In this document: piece by piece, positions 25,648 to 35,730 of the stretch
Numbering within the stretch: the stretch's first letter is position 1
Layout: every line of letters begins with the position of its first letter
DNA from: an uncultured Bacteroidales bacterium
Lineage (GTDB): Bacteria; Bacteroidota; Bacteroidia; Bacteroidales; CAIXZF01
Reading direction: 5' to 3'
DNA: 64,000 bases
Assembly: GCA_903923925.1 (NCBI GenBank)
Contig: CAIXZF010000029.1
Span: 26,124 to 90,123 of the forward strand
The notes under the pieces: generated by a model
The model's database searches: none
Seen by the model: only the letters and a program-made list of their open reading frames with translations
What the model was told of the DNA's origin: nothing
Made by a program: the position numbers and the translations under genes

Positions 25648-26448
25648 ATGAAAAACCTGAAGGATAAACTTGTACTCATTACCGGAGGCGCATCTGGTAT
25701 TGGAAAAATTATGGGGCTTCTCGCACTTAAACGTGGAGCAACTTTAATAATTTGGGATATCGATCAACCGCGGATTAATGAATCGCTTGCAGAGTTTTCA
25801 AAAATTGGCAAGGTTCATGGATTTATAGTTGACGTATCTGATCCTGAGCAGATTAGTGCATCTGCTGCTTTGGTTAAAAAAACCTTAGGTACTGTGGATG
25901 TATTAATAAACAATGCCGGAATTGTTGTGGGGAAATTATTTCAGGACCATTCCAGAGTTGATATTCTCCGAACAATGACTATCAATGCAAATGCTCCAAT
26001 GCTTGTAACTCAGGAGTTTTTACCTGATATGATAAAGCAGAATTCAGGGCATATTTGCAATATTGCCTCATTAGCTTCATTGACATCAAATCCTCGAATG
26101 TCGGTATATGCCGCAAGTAAGTGGTGTGTGTTTGGTTGGTCCGACAGTCTGCGCATCGAAATGCAAAAGCAGAAGTTTAATATCGGCGTCACCACAGTTA
26201 CACCGTATTACATAAATACCGGAATGTTCGACGGTGTAAAGTCGAAAATTATTCCAATACTAAATCCAGAGAAAGTGGCATTGAGAGTGATCAGGGCCAT
26301 TGAAAAGAATCGAATAATATTAAGTATGCCTTTAACAATGCATTTTGTCAGGTTAAGCCAGGGTTTGCTGCCAATCTGCTTGTTCGATTGGTTTGCAGGT
26401 AAAGTACTTGGAATATACAAAACGATGGATAATTTCAAAGGACGTTAG
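25648..26448 (+). CDS. Short-chain dehydrogenase/reductase (SDR)
   Basis: A 266-residue classical SDR. The cofactor motif is TGGASGIGK (residues 11-19), followed by an acidic WDID segment, which suggests NAD rather than NADP. NNAGIV lies near residue 90, the active-site Ser is in NIASLASL and Tyr-x-x-x-Lys is YAASKW near residue 155. A hydrophobic stretch near the C-terminus (SQGLLPICLFDWFAGKVLGI) resembles the membrane-associated tail of retinol/17-beta-hydroxysteroid type SDRs. The aldehyde dehydrogenase gene follows 40 bp later, so the pair could oxidise a long-chain or lipid alcohol to aldehyde and acid. This coupling is inference. Confidence 0.88.
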   Translation: MKNLKDKLVLITGGASGIGKIMGLLALKRGATLIIWDIDQPRINESLAEFSKIGKVHGFIVDVSDPEQISASAALVKKTLGTVDVLINNAGIVVGKLFQDHSRVDILRTMTINANAPMLVTQEFLPDMIKQNSGHICNIASLASLTSNPRMSVYAASKWCVFGWSDSLRIEMQKQKFNIGVTTVTPYYINTGMFDGVKSKIIPILNPEKVALRVIRAIEKNRIILSMPLTMHFVRLSQGLLPICLFDWFAGKVLGIYKTMDNFKGR

Positions 26449-26488
26449 ACTTTTTTGATTTTCTAAAGCTTAAATTAAATTCAGAATT

Positions 26489-27865
26489 ATGGAACCAACA
26501 TCCCGGGAAAATATTGAGAATATTCTTAAAAAACAGCGTGATTTTTATGCATCACAGCAAACAAAGAATATAGCTTTTAGAATTGAACATCTTAAACGAT
26601 TTAAGGTGAACATTAAAAAGTACGAATCAAGAATTGCCGATGCGCTGTGGAAAGATCTGCATAAATCGTTTGAAGAAGCCTATTTAACGGAAATTAGTAT
26701 CGTTACCCAGGAGATTGGCTATCATATTAAAAACCTGAAATGTTGGGCAGAACCAAAGCGCATACTTACACCTATTCACCTTTTACCCTCATCAAGCAGA
26801 ATTATTTATGAACCTCTTGGAGTTGCATTAATAATTGCACCATGGAATTATCCATTTCAGCTGCTGATGAATTCATTAGTCGGTGCAATATCTGCAGGTT
26901 GTTGTGCAATTTTAAAACCATCACCGTATACTCCTAATATTGCCAGAGTAATGGAGGACTTGATTCATGAGACTTTCAGGAATGATTATGTTGAAATTAT
27001 TCAGGGTAATAGAGAGGTAAATTCGGTATTGCTTGAACATCGTTTCGATATTATATTTTTTACAGGAAGTCCAGCGGTTGGTAAAGTAGTAATGAAGGCG
27101 GCAGCAGAACATCTAACTCCAGTGGTTCTTGAGCTGGGGGGCAAAAGCCCTTGTATCGTTGATTATGATGCGAATATCGATGTTGCGGCAAAACGCATTG
27201 CATGGGGAAAAACGATAAATGCTGGTCAAACATGTATTGCTCCTGATTATCTTTTTGTTCATAAGTCTGTTAAAGATGAATTGCTTCGAAAAATCGGGGA
27301 AAGCATTGAAACAATGTTTGGTAAAGACATTCAAAAAAGCAATTATTTCCCAAGAATTGTTAATACTCAAGCGTTCATGCGTTTACAGAAACTGTTGCAG
27401 CGTGGAAAAGTAGTTTATGGTGGAAATTCAGACATTGATGATAAATTTATATCACCAACTATTATTGATGAAGTCAAACCAGAATATCCGGTAATGCAAG
27501 AGGAAATTTTTGGCCCTATTCTTCCTGTTATGACTTTTGAGAATGTAAATGAGGCGATAACTTTTATTAATGCAAATGAGAAACCTCTGGCATTTTATTA
27601 TTTCGGAAAATGTAAAAAGGCAAAAGAAGTTCTTCAAAGTACAACCTCAGGGGGAGCTTGCATCAACGATACGCTAATGCATATCACGAATCACCGCTTA
27701 CCGTTTGGTGGCGTAGGAAACAGCGGGATAGGTAAATATCACGGACGCAATAGTTTTCTTGCTTTCAGCAATTCAAGGTCGCTTGTTACAACACCAACCT
27801 GGATTGATCTGCCACTGAAATATGCTCCATTTAAGTATTTTAAACTGGTAAGAAAGATAATTTAG
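26489..27865 (+). CDS. Aldehyde dehydrogenase (ALDH3-like)
   Basis: A 458-residue enzyme, the short length typical of class 3 aldehyde dehydrogenases. It shows [12 protein letters not shown] (substrate/cofactor entry), [13 protein letters not shown] (NAD-binding loop), [14 protein letters not shown] with the general-base Glu, and [11 protein letters not shown] with the nucleophilic Cys near residue 250. [18 protein letters not shown] and [15 protein letters not shown] complete the family signature. A C-terminal hydrophobic/basic tail ([10 protein letters not shown]) resembles fatty aldehyde dehydrogenases that attach to membranes. It probably oxidises medium- or long-chain aldehydes, in partnership with the SDR upstream. 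A terminator hairpin lies 38 bp after the stop. Confidence 0.92.
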   Translation: MEPTSRENIENILKKQRDFYASQQTKNIAFRIEHLKRFKVNIKKYESRIADALWKDLHKSFEEAYLTEISIVTQEIGYHIKNLKCWAEPKRILTPIHLLPSSSRIIYEPLGVALIIAPWNYPFQLLMNSLVGAISAGCCAILKPSPYTPNIARVMEDLIHETFRNDYVEIIQGNREVNSVLLEHRFDIIFFTGSPAVGKVVMKAAAEHLTPVVLELGGKSPCIVDYDANIDVAAKRIAWGKTINAGQTCIAPDYLFVHKSVKDELLRKIGESIETMFGKDIQKSNYFPRIVNTQAFMRLQKLLQRGKVVYGGNSDIDDKFISPTIIDEVKPEYPVMQEEIFGPILPVMTFENVNEAITFINANEKPLAFYYFGKCKKAKEVLQSTTSGGACINDTLMHITNHRLPFGGVGNSGIGKYHGRNSFLAFSNSRSLVTTPTWIDLPLKYAPFKYFKLVRKII

Positions 27866-27897
27866 TTTTCCTGAACTTTGTGAAATCTGAGAAAATA

Positions 27898-28428
27898 TCA
27901 GGAAAGGCGGTTCATTAATTGATCCGCCTTTTTTTTGATAGGGATCCATACTTCTTCTTCAGATAATGGGTCATTATTTTTATATTTCGCACCTAATACT
28001 TCAAAGTGAGGTCTGTTATCTGCTTGATAATCAGAATTTGGCAGCCATGTTTCAAAAATATAAAGGAAAGTCTCTGCGAAATTATTTGCAGGACCTTTAT
28101 AATCAAAAACGGCGTAAAGGCCTTCCTCAAGGATAAAAGTTTCCATTTTATCAGGAACGAAATCAAAATCGGAAACTTCAACAGCAGCCCATTTAATGAA
28201 TTCTGTTTCCATGTTAAAACTTGTTAGATTCATCACAGATTTATAAATCTGCATTGAAATCAGGTCTGTATTCAAGTTGCTCTTGATTTCTTTAAGTCTT
28301 GGCATGAAGCTTCTCCATAGGTCATAGGTTTTATTCCTGGAAAGCGACATACTTATTGTTAAACCTGTTAATTTTTTAAGAGGAGAGAGTTGTATTCGTG
28401 GTTCAGTGTATGGTTTTACTGAATTCAT
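27898..28428 (-). CDS. GyrI-like effector-binding domain protein
   Basis: A 176-residue protein that appears to be a stand-alone GyrI-like (AraC effector-binding) domain: PRIQLSPLKKLTGLTISMS at the N-terminus, then KWAAVEVSDFD, LEEGLYAVFDYKGPANNF and FETWLPNSDYQADNRPHFEVL near the C-terminus. There is no DNA-binding domain. Such domains bind small hydrophobic molecules, and some members hydrolyse reactive compounds. The last codons overlap the terminator hairpin of the convergent aldehyde dehydrogenase gene. It lies 30 bp downstream of the large glycosyltransferase but seems unrelated to polysaccharide synthesis. Confidence 0.8.
   Translation of the reverse strand: MNSVKPYTEPRIQLSPLKKLTGLTISMSLSRNKTYDLWRSFMPRLKEIKSNLNTDLISMQIYKSVMNLTSFNMETEFIKWAAVEVSDFDFVPDKMETFILEEGLYAVFDYKGPANNFAETFLYIFETWLPNSDYQADNRPHFEVLGAKYKNNDPLSEEEVWIPIKKKADQLMNRLS
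27903..27937 (+). terminator. Terminator for the aldehyde dehydrogenase gene
   Basis: AAAGGCGG pairs with CCGCCTTT across a 13-base loop and a T run follows. It overlaps the 3' coding end of the convergent GyrI-like gene. Confidence 0.75.
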
Positions 28429-28458
28429 TTCATTGGAAATGTTTGAATAGAAATTGGA

Positions 28459-31400
28459 TTAATTTTCTTTATCCTGGTTAGGAAACTTTTTGGGTTCATG
28501 CAACTGCCAGGCTGTTTTGAGCAATTTTTCGTGAGCATCAATCATATCTGAAAAAGTATCCATACTTTCAAAAATAATTCGGGAATTCTGTCCCATTTTA
28601 ATCCTTAAGGATTTGTCATTTTTCAGCTGAAGAATCTGGTTTGCAAGCAAGTTAGCATCATAAGTATTAATTAAGAGAGCATTAATATCAAATTGTACTT
28701 GTTCTGAAATGCCATTAACAGGAGAGCAAATAATTGGCAGACCATATGCCATTGCCTCAAGAATGGCTAATGGATAAGATTCATTCGAGGAAGGAAAGGC
28801 AAAGCAGTCTGCTGCAGAGAAGTAATCACTAACATCTGGAGTTTCATCAATAATTTTGATAATGGATTCAAGATTATTTTCTTTGGTGAGTTCTTTCATT
28901 TTATCGGAATACGGAATAGCTTTTCTTGCCCCAACAAGAAAAATTATGATTTTTTCCTTGAGTAGAATTTTCGCTGCATCAAGAAGTAATTCCTGATTTT
29001 TATGAGATGAAATTATGGCTATATTGACAATTACAAAAATATCATCGGGTATATTAAGATTGTGACGTGATTGTATTTTCTCGGATAGCGTATTGCTCAA
29101 ATTAGCATACTTCTCATCCAGAGAATTCCGGATAACTCTAAAACGTTGGTTGAAATTATAATCCTTATAAAAACCGGAGGTAGAGGCTGAACAAAAAATA
29201 GTAAAAGCAGCTTTTTTGAATGCGTTGATGAAATCTTCAGGATCAAGCCATGGGAGGTGAAATTGTATTTCTTCTGGAGTAAAGCTCTCATGGATCATCC
29301 AAACAGCTGGAATTCCCATTTCAGAAGTAGTATTTATAATATTAAAGCTGTGTAAAACATTCACAAACACGAGATCAGCTTGCTCTTCTTCCAGTAATTG
29401 TTTGAAATAGAAATTCTGTTTTTGGTTATTATTTCTATCATAAGAATTATCTGAATTATTTTGTTGAAACTCTGACAAAACAATTGTCCGGATTCCTTTA
29501 TTTTCGAGACTAATTCTGGCCGGGCCATCAATAGGTGAAACAATCAGAATCTCAAAATTTCTTTCAGCCATACTGCTTGCAAGGTTGTATGCTACTTTAG
29601 GTGCACCTTCCCAATTAAAATTATGAGTAAAAATTATCAGTTTAAGAGGTTTATTATGGAATTCACAATAATCAAGGGTGGAATTTAGTCCAGGCCGAAA
29701 ATAAGCATGCAGGTTTTGATTAACATTGACCCAGGGATCAGGTCGCTGCTTGTGTTTTCTTCTAAAAGAAAGAACATCCTTATGATAATTAGGTTGCAAC
29801 TTCCTTTCCTTTTCATGCTGCATAATAATTGCATCGGCACAAAAAATTGATTTGAAGCCCAAATTGCTTATTTTCAGACAATAATCGGTGTCAATAAAGT
29901 TGTTTTTAAAATCCAGCTCATCAAAACCACCAACACTATTGAATACCGAATGCCTGGTAAGGAGACAATCTATTGAAACAGCAATTTTTTCTGAAGTTGA
30001 TTCAGCCAGAAAGAAATAAGAAACTTCTGCCACATTTGCCCCGGAGAAATTATCAGCTGGAATAGAATACATACCTGAGTTCAATCTTTTCCCTGCGTGT
30101 ATTATACGGTTTGAAGCAGAAATAATCTTTGAACCAATAGTTCCTGCTTCCTCAAAGGAAGCATAGGTCATCATTCTGCTAAGCCATTCTGGTTCAATAA
30201 TTTCTATGTTATTATTCAGGAAAAGAATGTAAGGTGAAATGGATTCATTCGCAGCTTTATTCATTAAAAATCCAAGGCTGCTTTCATTTTGATTTTCAGT
30301 CCAGTTAATTATTTTGATATTATTGAATTCAACAGATTTCCTAAATCTGTCAAACTCAACATGATTGTTAGTTGAATCGATAATAAGTAATTTGAAGTTC
30401 TTATAAGCTGTTTTCTCGATCAAAGAAAAAATACAGCGCTTTGTTGCGGAATAATTCTTTTCGGTAAAAATGATAATTTCAACTTCTTCACCGTAATCTT
30501 TCCCTTTAAGCAGAAAAACAGGCAGGTTATTTGAAATGGCAAATTTCGGTTGATATAGTTCAGAATTTTTATTTTTCCGGACCAAATGCTCTTTTAATGC
30601 TTTTGCTGCTGAAGCGAAAACCTCAGGTTTGTCGGAAGTTTGATTTGCCATTGAACCTGGTATTGCCCGCCAATGATAAAGCACCTTTGGAATATGGGCT
30701 ATTTTTTCTGTCAGTTCAACAACTCTTAAAATAAGATCGTAATCCTGGGCACAATTAAATCCGTTTCTAAGTCGACCTGCCTTTTCAAAGAGTTCGCGCC
30801 TTATGCAAGTAGGGTGGGTAAAATAATTGTATGCCAATAATAGGAAATAGGAATAATCCGGCTTAAAATGCTGATCATAATGATAACCATCTATTGTAAT
30901 CTTGTCTTCATCACCGTATATAAGGTCCAGGTCGGGATTCGTTTGCAAACATCGGACAATTTCAAAAAGCGCATTTGGTTCAAGCAGATCATCCTGGTCC
31001 ATAAATAGTACAAAATCGCCGCTTGCAAGTTGTGCTGCAGAGTTTGAAGCTTCAGCAATTTTTCCATTTTTCTTGCACCAATTGATTTTTATCTTTGATG
31101 ATAATTTAAGGTTTTTAAGGAAAAGTACTGTTTGAGGATTATCTGATGAGTCATCAGCAATGCAAAGTTCCCAATTTAGATAGTATTGATTGTAAACAGA
31201 TTGAATGGCCTCTGAAAGCCAGAGCGGATCACCATTATATACTGGAAGGAGGATGCTTATTTTAGGAGAATATTTGAAATCTGGAGCAGATTTAAGCAGT
31301 TCGCCAACACGGGAGGATATTTTGTTTAGACTGATCCAGGCATCAGCTGTCGGAAGTAAACAAACTTCCCGGTTAGATTCCTGATGATAAATTGATTCCG

Positions 31401-31875
31401 CAAGTTTTTGTTGCTTGTTCAAAGTCTTCTTAGAGTCTTCATGTGTTTTTTTTGAGATCTCTGTTATTGAAGAATTTGTTAGAAAATTAGATAGTTTCGA
31501 AAGCTCCTTTTTTCTCTGGTTTACAAAACGAAAAGTATTTAGTTGGGATAGTTTCACTGATTTTATTAACCTGTTCTGACAAACAAAACTTATTGTCTGG
31601 CCAAGTTGTTCTATGAGCAGGTTTTGTTTAAAACCCGGAGTATACTTTAGCGTCCCAAAGAGTTCTTCAACATCGGGACGTTCCACACTGAATTCGACAA
31701 ATGAATATTCGACGTCATTTACGAGTATTTTAACATCAGGAGTTTGAATGCAAGCAGGATCATGGTACCAGCCGGCAATGTAAAAGATTGAAAAATTCCC
31801 ATTTAAAGACATTTTGTGCTGAATCTGATCAAGTGTGAATCTTACTCTATCCATTGGGTTTATCAATAATATCAT
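28459..31875 (-). CDS. Large multidomain glycosyltransferase (GT2 + GT2 + GT4)
   Basis: A 1138-residue protein, the last gene of a seven-gene polysaccharide operon. After a ~200-residue N-terminal region of unknown fold comes a GT2 domain (about 205-440: PKISILLPVYNGDP, ADDSSDNPQTV, FMDQDDLLEPNAL, IYGDEDK, CAQDYDLILR). A second GT2-like domain follows (about 470-720: EVEIIIFTEKNYSATKRCIF, FLNNNIEIIEPEWLSRM, VGGFDELDFKNNFIDTDYCL). The C-terminal GT4 domain (about 755-1120) has GAPKVAYNLA, FCSASTSGFYK, SSHKNQELLLDA and FPSSNESYPLAILEAMAYGL with the ExxxxxxxE-type motif. It should add several sugars in the cytoplasm at the membrane face. The second GT2 domain lacks a clear DxD. The 54 bp before it is the widest gap in the operon. 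Confidence 0.88.
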   Translation of the reverse strand: MILLINPMDRVRFTLDQIQHKMSLNGNFSIFYIAGWYHDPACIQTPDVKILVNDVEYSFVEFSVERPDVEELFGTLKYTPGFKQNLLIEQLGQTISFVCQNRLIKSVKLSQLNTFRFVNQRKKELSKLSNFLTNSSITEISKKTHEDSKKTLNKQQKLAESIYHQESNREVCLLPTADAWISLNKISSRVGELLKSAPDFKYSPKISILLPVYNGDPLWLSEAIQSVYNQYYLNWELCIADDSSDNPQTVLFLKNLKLSSKIKINWCKKNGKIAEASNSAAQLASGDFVLFMDQDDLLEPNALFEIVRCLQTNPDLDLIYGDEDKITIDGYHYDQHFKPDYSYFLLLAYNYFTHPTCIRRELFEKAGRLRNGFNCAQDYDLILRVVELTEKIAHIPKVLYHWRAIPGSMANQTSDKPEVFASAAKALKEHLVRKNKNSELYQPKFAISNNLPVFLLKGKDYGEEVEIIIFTEKNYSATKRCIFSLIEKTAYKNFKLLIIDSTNNHVEFDRFRKSVEFNNIKIINWTENQNESSLGFLMNKAANESISPYILFLNNNIEIIEPEWLSRMMTYASFEEAGTIGSKIISASNRIIHAGKRLNSGMYSIPADNFSGANVAEVSYFFLAESTSEKIAVSIDCLLTRHSVFNSVGGFDELDFKNNFIDTDYCLKISNLGFKSIFCADAIIMQHEKERKLQPNYHKDVLSFRRKHKQRPDPWVNVNQNLHAYFRPGLNSTLDYCEFHNKPLKLIIFTHNFNWEGAPKVAYNLASSMAERNFEILIVSPIDGPARISLENKGIRTIVLSEFQQNNSDNSYDRNNNQKQNFYFKQLLEEEQADLVFVNVLHSFNIINTTSEMGIPAVWMIHESFTPEEIQFHLPWLDPEDFINAFKKAAFTIFCSASTSGFYKDYNFNQRFRVIRNSLDEKYANLSNTLSEKIQSRHNLNIPDDIFVIVNIAIISSHKNQELLLDAAKILLKEKIIIFLVGARKAIPYSDKMKELTKENNLESIIKIIDETPDVSDYFSAADCFAFPSSNESYPLAILEAMAYGLPIICSPVNGISEQVQFDINALLINTYDANLLANQILQLKNDKSLRIKMGQNSRIIFESMDTFSDMIDAHEKLLKTAWQLHEPKKFPNQDKEN

Positions 31876-31929
31876 GAAAGTTACAAAATTATTAGTTTCC
31901 GCAAGAGAACCAAATTAATACAAAGAGTT

Positions 31930-33138
31930 CTAAGTTCTTTTAATTTGTTTCCCCTTTGTAAGGTAAAACTTTTCTGATGCAGGCATCACAGCAATACCAG
32001 TATCAGCTAAGGATTCTATCCAATCGGCCGGAACAGAATCTATATTCCAAAGGTATAAATGGTTTTTACCTGAGCCAATTCGTTTAAAAAGCGTATATTC
32101 TTTCACGAAATCCTCCCTGGTTTTATACTGATCATTATTTATCCATAGTGCACCGGCTAACTTTCCTGAATTCTCCAGATAAAGGAGAGGGTTGCCACAC
32201 AGAAAATCCCTGATTCCGGGGCAGTCATTTAAGAGCAAACAACTAGCTGAACGGGATTTTTGATACTTGAATGTTTGGTCAAGTTGGGCCATCATCCTTA
32301 GTTTATGCCGGGTAAGTCCATTATTTAGAAATGGAGGGGAGCCTCCAAGAAACAATTTAGTGTATCCGAGAATCTGCATTTCTTTTGTTAAAAAGTAATA
32401 CATTGATCCGATAATGCCCTGAGGTATACTGCTTTCCATTCTTTCCATTACACCTAAAAACCGGAATATACACTTACCATCAACAAAATGCACTACTCCG
32501 CCTGCGATGCGAAGGCCTTTCTGTTTTATAAATATTAAAATTGACGGAATATTTTCGGGGAATAAATCTGTATAATCATCTCTCATGCTTTTTATGCCGT
32601 GTCGTTCAATCAAATAGGGTAAGTATATAGAATGGTAAAAATCCTGACAGGCATTTTTCTCTGTAGTTATTTCGTAGGTTAATCCATTAAGAGATAGCAG
32701 TCTTCGAATATTTGCATATCCTGTTCGGCTTTTTTTACATAAAACAGGTAAAGGATCAGAAATATCGATAAACGTATCGATGAAGTTTGGGATAAAAAAA
32801 GCCTTTTCATGAATATCAGGAACCAATAGTTCGTTAGAATATCTTATAAGCAATAAAGCACAATCCGGATAATTAACTTTTAGATATTCAGGAAGTTGAG
32901 ATGGAGTTAGATTTTTAATATAATTTTCTGCTGACTCTGCAAAGATTAGATCAGTCCACTGGTGTCTTGTAATGTTATTCTGGCCGGCAAATGCACAAAT
33001 CAATGGAATTCTGCCATTTTTTGTGACACCTTCTATAATAAAAACAGGCAAGGCAGTTTCTGTCTTTGACGTATCATGCAATTCGATCTCATCTTTCCTG
33101 AGAAGTGATTTAATTAATGGTGGAATTGTAAATTTCAT
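31930..33138 (-). CDS. FemAB/GNAT-like acyltransferase of polysaccharide locus
   Basis: A 402-residue protein whose middle resembles the FemAB-like GNAT fold of polysaccharide-locus proteins: TGYANIRRLLSLNGLTYEI, YHSIYLPYLIERHG, KQKGLRIAGGVVHFVDGKC, and GIIGSMYYFLTKEMQILGYT followed by FLGGSPPFLNNGLTRHKLRM. Such proteins transfer aminoacyl or acyl groups from tRNA or CoA to amino sugars. The C-terminal 80 residues have no family that I know. The start is 4 bp after the GT2 gene, so translation is probably coupled. The assignment is moderate because the family is sequence-diverse. Confidence 0.65.
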   Translation of the reverse strand: MKFTIPPLIKSLLRKDEIELHDTSKTETALPVFIIEGVTKNGRIPLICAFAGQNNITRHQWTDLIFAESAENYIKNLTPSQLPEYLKVNYPDCALLLIRYSNELLVPDIHEKAFFIPNFIDTFIDISDPLPVLCKKSRTGYANIRRLLSLNGLTYEITTEKNACQDFYHSIYLPYLIERHGIKSMRDDYTDLFPENIPSILIFIKQKGLRIAGGVVHFVDGKCIFRFLGVMERMESSIPQGIIGSMYYFLTKEMQILGYTKLFLGGSPPFLNNGLTRHKLRMMAQLDQTFKYQKSRSASCLLLNDCPGIRDFLCGNPLLYLENSGKLAGALWINNDQYKTREDFVKEYTLFKRIGSGKNHLYLWNIDSVPADWIESLADTGIAVMPASEKFYLTKGKQIKRT

Positions 33139-33142
33139 CTGG

Positions 33143-33895
33143 TCAATTGTTCATAAACGAACTCTCAAGATCTGAGAAAATTTTGAAGACTTCAGGTGCT
33201 TTTGAATACAAAGATTTATGTCGTTGAAAAGCCTGTATTACAACGAATTGCATTTTCCAATCATCTAGTTTTCTTCGTCCTGACCGGCAATCTTCATGAT
33301 TATGATACGTTCTGTAAAAGACCATTGTTTCCGGAATTTTGTAAACATCGCGTCCAAGTTCCAGAATCGACAACCAGAATTCGAAATCTTCATATCCGTA
33401 TATCATTTCACTTGAATAGCCAGTTGTTTTCAGAAAGTCGGATTTTCGGAAAGCGGAGGTAGATCCAATACAATTTGCTTTTAACATGTTTTCAAATGAA
33501 TATTCCGGTATTAAATAGGGTCCGTCATTTGCACCAATAAGTTGGACTTCGCTATAAATAATTCCTATATTATTATGATTATCAAAGATTTCAACGCATT
33601 TTTCAAGATAAGCAGGAGCGATTTTATCATCTGCATCAAGATTTAAAATATAGGAGCCGCTTGATTCATTTATTGCCAGGTTCCGGGCATGCGCTGGACC
33701 GTAATTACTTGTATGAATGATCTTAACCTTATCATGAATGATTCCGTCAAGGATTAATTTTGTATCATCAGTTGACCCGTCATTAACAATGATAACTTCA
33801 AAATCACGATAGGTCTGATTCAACACGGAAGTAAGCATTTCATGAATATATTTTCCATGATTAAAACAGGGAGTTATTACAGAGAATCTTGCCAT
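33143..33895 (-). CDS. GT2 family glycosyltransferase
   Basis: A 250-residue single-domain GT-A glycosyltransferase. It begins FSVITPCFNHGKYIHEML, has the nucleotide-binding Asp in VIIVNDGSTDDT, the metal-binding LNLDADDKIAPAYLEKC and the later acceptor-side segment GYEDFEFWLSILELG. It uses an activated nucleotide sugar to extend a cell-surface polysaccharide or glycolipid. It is 9 bp downstream of the previous operon gene and 4 bp upstream of the next. The acceptor sugar cannot be predicted. Confidence 0.9.
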   Translation of the reverse strand: MARFSVITPCFNHGKYIHEMLTSVLNQTYRDFEVIIVNDGSTDDTKLILDGIIHDKVKIIHTSNYGPAHARNLAINESSGSYILNLDADDKIAPAYLEKCVEIFDNHNNIGIIYSEVQLIGANDGPYLIPEYSFENMLKANCIGSTSAFRKSDFLKTTGYSSEMIYGYEDFEFWLSILELGRDVYKIPETMVFYRTYHNHEDCRSGRRKLDDWKMQFVVIQAFQRHKSLYSKAPEVFKIFSDLESSFMNN

Positions 33896-33904
33896 TTTTG
33901 CTAA

Positions 33905-34567
33905 TTATCGGCGATTATTTACTGAATTCTGAATTATCGACTTTCCCATTGGTAGTTTACACAGAGCCCAGATTCCCCAAAACCTCAGACTATTGAAAAA
34001 ACCTGGACTTTGCTTTAGCAGCTTTAAATATTTAGTTAGTTTTATTTCAACTTTTGTAAGATTTTCAGCATGTTCTTTTCTCATGCTAAGCCTGTCGCTA
34101 TTCACATATGATGGCAGGTTTATTACTGGTACAGAAATCCTTAGCTGAGGATAATTAAGGAAAGTAAAAATCCGATCAGTTTCAATAAGGTAATCCGAAT
34201 CCTTTCCAAAGATTCTTTTGTATTTTTTAAGAACATTGATTTTTTTCCAAGGGAAAAATGCTCCGTGCCCAATGAGGCAAATGCGGCTTTTCTCATAGAA
34301 CCCGATGTGGTGGGGAGTCATACCACAGGTAATATCTCGTCCATTGTATTCTTTAAAAATTCTATCAATCTCAGTTATGCAGTCATCATCCTGAACGTAA
34401 ATATCATCAAATTGTGGTTTGCACATGAAACGTCTGTAAATTCCTTCACATTCCGTAAGGATTAATATTTCCCCAAAATCAAATGTCCTTACATGCACAA
34501 GTACCTTTTCAGGATATTCCTTTTCTTTGGTAATTAAAATTGCTGAGACCTGTTTAAGTGTTTTCAT
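33905..34567 (-). CDS. Probable GT-A fold glycosyltransferase, family uncertain
   Basis: A 220-residue protein in the polysaccharide operon. It starts with a beta strand and loop pattern (QVSAILITKEKEYPE...ILILTECEG). The DDIYVQDDDCI segment near residue 75 looks like the DxD metal site of GT-A enzymes such as GT64. GHGAFFPWK near residue 115 and SDYLIETDRIFTFLNY (about 143) fit an acceptor-recognition region. It lacks the usual GT2 start. Its location between wecB and a GT2 gene, with gaps of 20 and 9 bp, supports a role in the same glycan. The class is an inference from the DDD motif. Confidence 0.6.
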   Translation of the reverse strand: MKTLKQVSAILITKEKEYPEKVLVHVRTFDFGEILILTECEGIYRRFMCKPQFDDIYVQDDDCITEIDRIFKEYNGRDITCGMTPHHIGFYEKSRICLIGHGAFFPWKKINVLKKYKRIFGKDSDYLIETDRIFTFLNYPQLRISVPVINLPSYVNSDRLSMRKEHAENLTKVEIKLTKYLKLLKQSPGFFNSLRFWGIWALCKLPMGKSIIQNSVNNRR

Positions 34568-34587
34568 TCAGGAGAAAGTCGAACTAT

Positions 34588-35730
34588 TTATGAAAGTTGA
34601 TTCGCAAGTATTTCTAAAATTCTTTCAGAGGATTTCCCATCTCCGTAGAGTGAATTAATTTGAGCCATTTTAGTGTATTCATCCTGGTTTTCAAGTAAGC
34701 TAACAGCTTTTGAAACAATTCGTTCGCTATTGCAACCAACAATTGTAACCGTACCAGCAACAACAGATTCAGGTCGTTCAGTTAAGTCTCTGGTTAATAA
34801 TACAGGTTTTCCAAGCGATGGAGCTTCTTCCTGAATTCCTCCGGAATCTGTAATAATCAAATAACTTTTATTCATAAGAAATACAAAAGACATGTAATCA
34901 AGTGGTTTTAGCAGCAGGATGTTTCTGGTATTTCTCAGCTCAATTTCTACATACTCTTTTACGTTTGGATTTGGGTGCACCGAAAAAATTATTATTACAT
35001 CATCTCGTTTTGCCAGTTCATTAAGTGCCTGACATACAATACCTAAATTGTTAGCATGGTTTTCTCTCCGGTGAGCTGTTACAAGTATTATTTTTTTTGA
35101 ATTGTCGTTTAAATGTTTCCAAACATCACTTGAAATTGAAGGAAACAAACCACTTGATTCCGGATCTGCTATTGATTTTATTTTAGAAATCACCAGAAAT
35201 AATGAATCGATAACGGTATTTCCGGTTATATGGATTTTATTTTCTGGAATATTCTCCTGTAGTAGATTTTGTTTAGCTCCTTGAGTTGGTGCAAAGTGAA
35301 GGTCAGCAATCCTGCTGATCATTTGCCGGTTCATTTCCTCAGGGTAAGGTGCATTTTTATCAAAAGTTCTTAATCCGGCTTCAACATGGCCGATCCGGAT
35401 TTTAGAGTAGAACCCGGCCAGAGCCGAAATAAACGTTGTTGTTGTATCTCCTTGTACAAGAATAATATCCGGATTTTCTGAAAGAATAACAGCTTCAATA
35501 GTTTTAAGAATATTAACCGTAATTTCGAATAACTGCTGTTTGGGCTGCATGATTGAAAGGTCATATTCAACAGTAATTCCAAAAAATCTCAGAGCATCAT
35601 GAAGCAATTCTTTGTGTTGAGAGGTAGCACACACTATACATTCGAAGCGTTTGTCCTGTTTCATTAAAATGATCAATCCTGCCATTTTAATCGCTTCCGG
35701 TCGGGTTCCTATTATGCAGAGGATCTTCAT
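34588..35730 (-). CDS. wecB: UDP-N-acetylglucosamine 2-epimerase (non-hydrolysing)
   Basis: A 380-residue protein with the full WecB pattern: KILCIIGTRPEAIKMAGLI at the N-terminus, VQGDTTTTFISALAGF, HVEAGLRTFDKNAPYPEEMN, the HRREN motif in LVTAHRRENHANN, SVHPNPNVKEY, and SDSGGIQEEAPSLGKPVL for UDP binding. It interconverts UDP-GlcNAc and UDP-ManNAc in the cytoplasm. It therefore indicates ManNAc or a derivative such as ManNAcA in the surface glycan. Its ATG follows the TGA of the deacetylase gene with no gap, so translation is coupled. No UDP-ManNAc dehydrogenase lies in this window. Confidence 0.95.
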   Translation of the reverse strand: MKILCIIGTRPEAIKMAGLIILMKQDKRFECIVCATSQHKELLHDALRFFGITVEYDLSIMQPKQQLFEITVNILKTIEAVILSENPDIILVQGDTTTTFISALAGFYSKIRIGHVEAGLRTFDKNAPYPEEMNRQMISRIADLHFAPTQGAKQNLLQENIPENKIHITGNTVIDSLFLVISKIKSIADPESSGLFPSISSDVWKHLNDNSKKIILVTAHRRENHANNLGIVCQALNELAKRDDVIIIFSVHPNPNVKEYVEIELRNTRNILLLKPLDYMSFVFLMNKSYLIITDSGGIQEEAPSLGKPVLLTRDLTERPESVVAGTVTIVGCNSERIVSKAVSLLENQDEYTKMAQINSLYGDGKSSERILEILANQLS

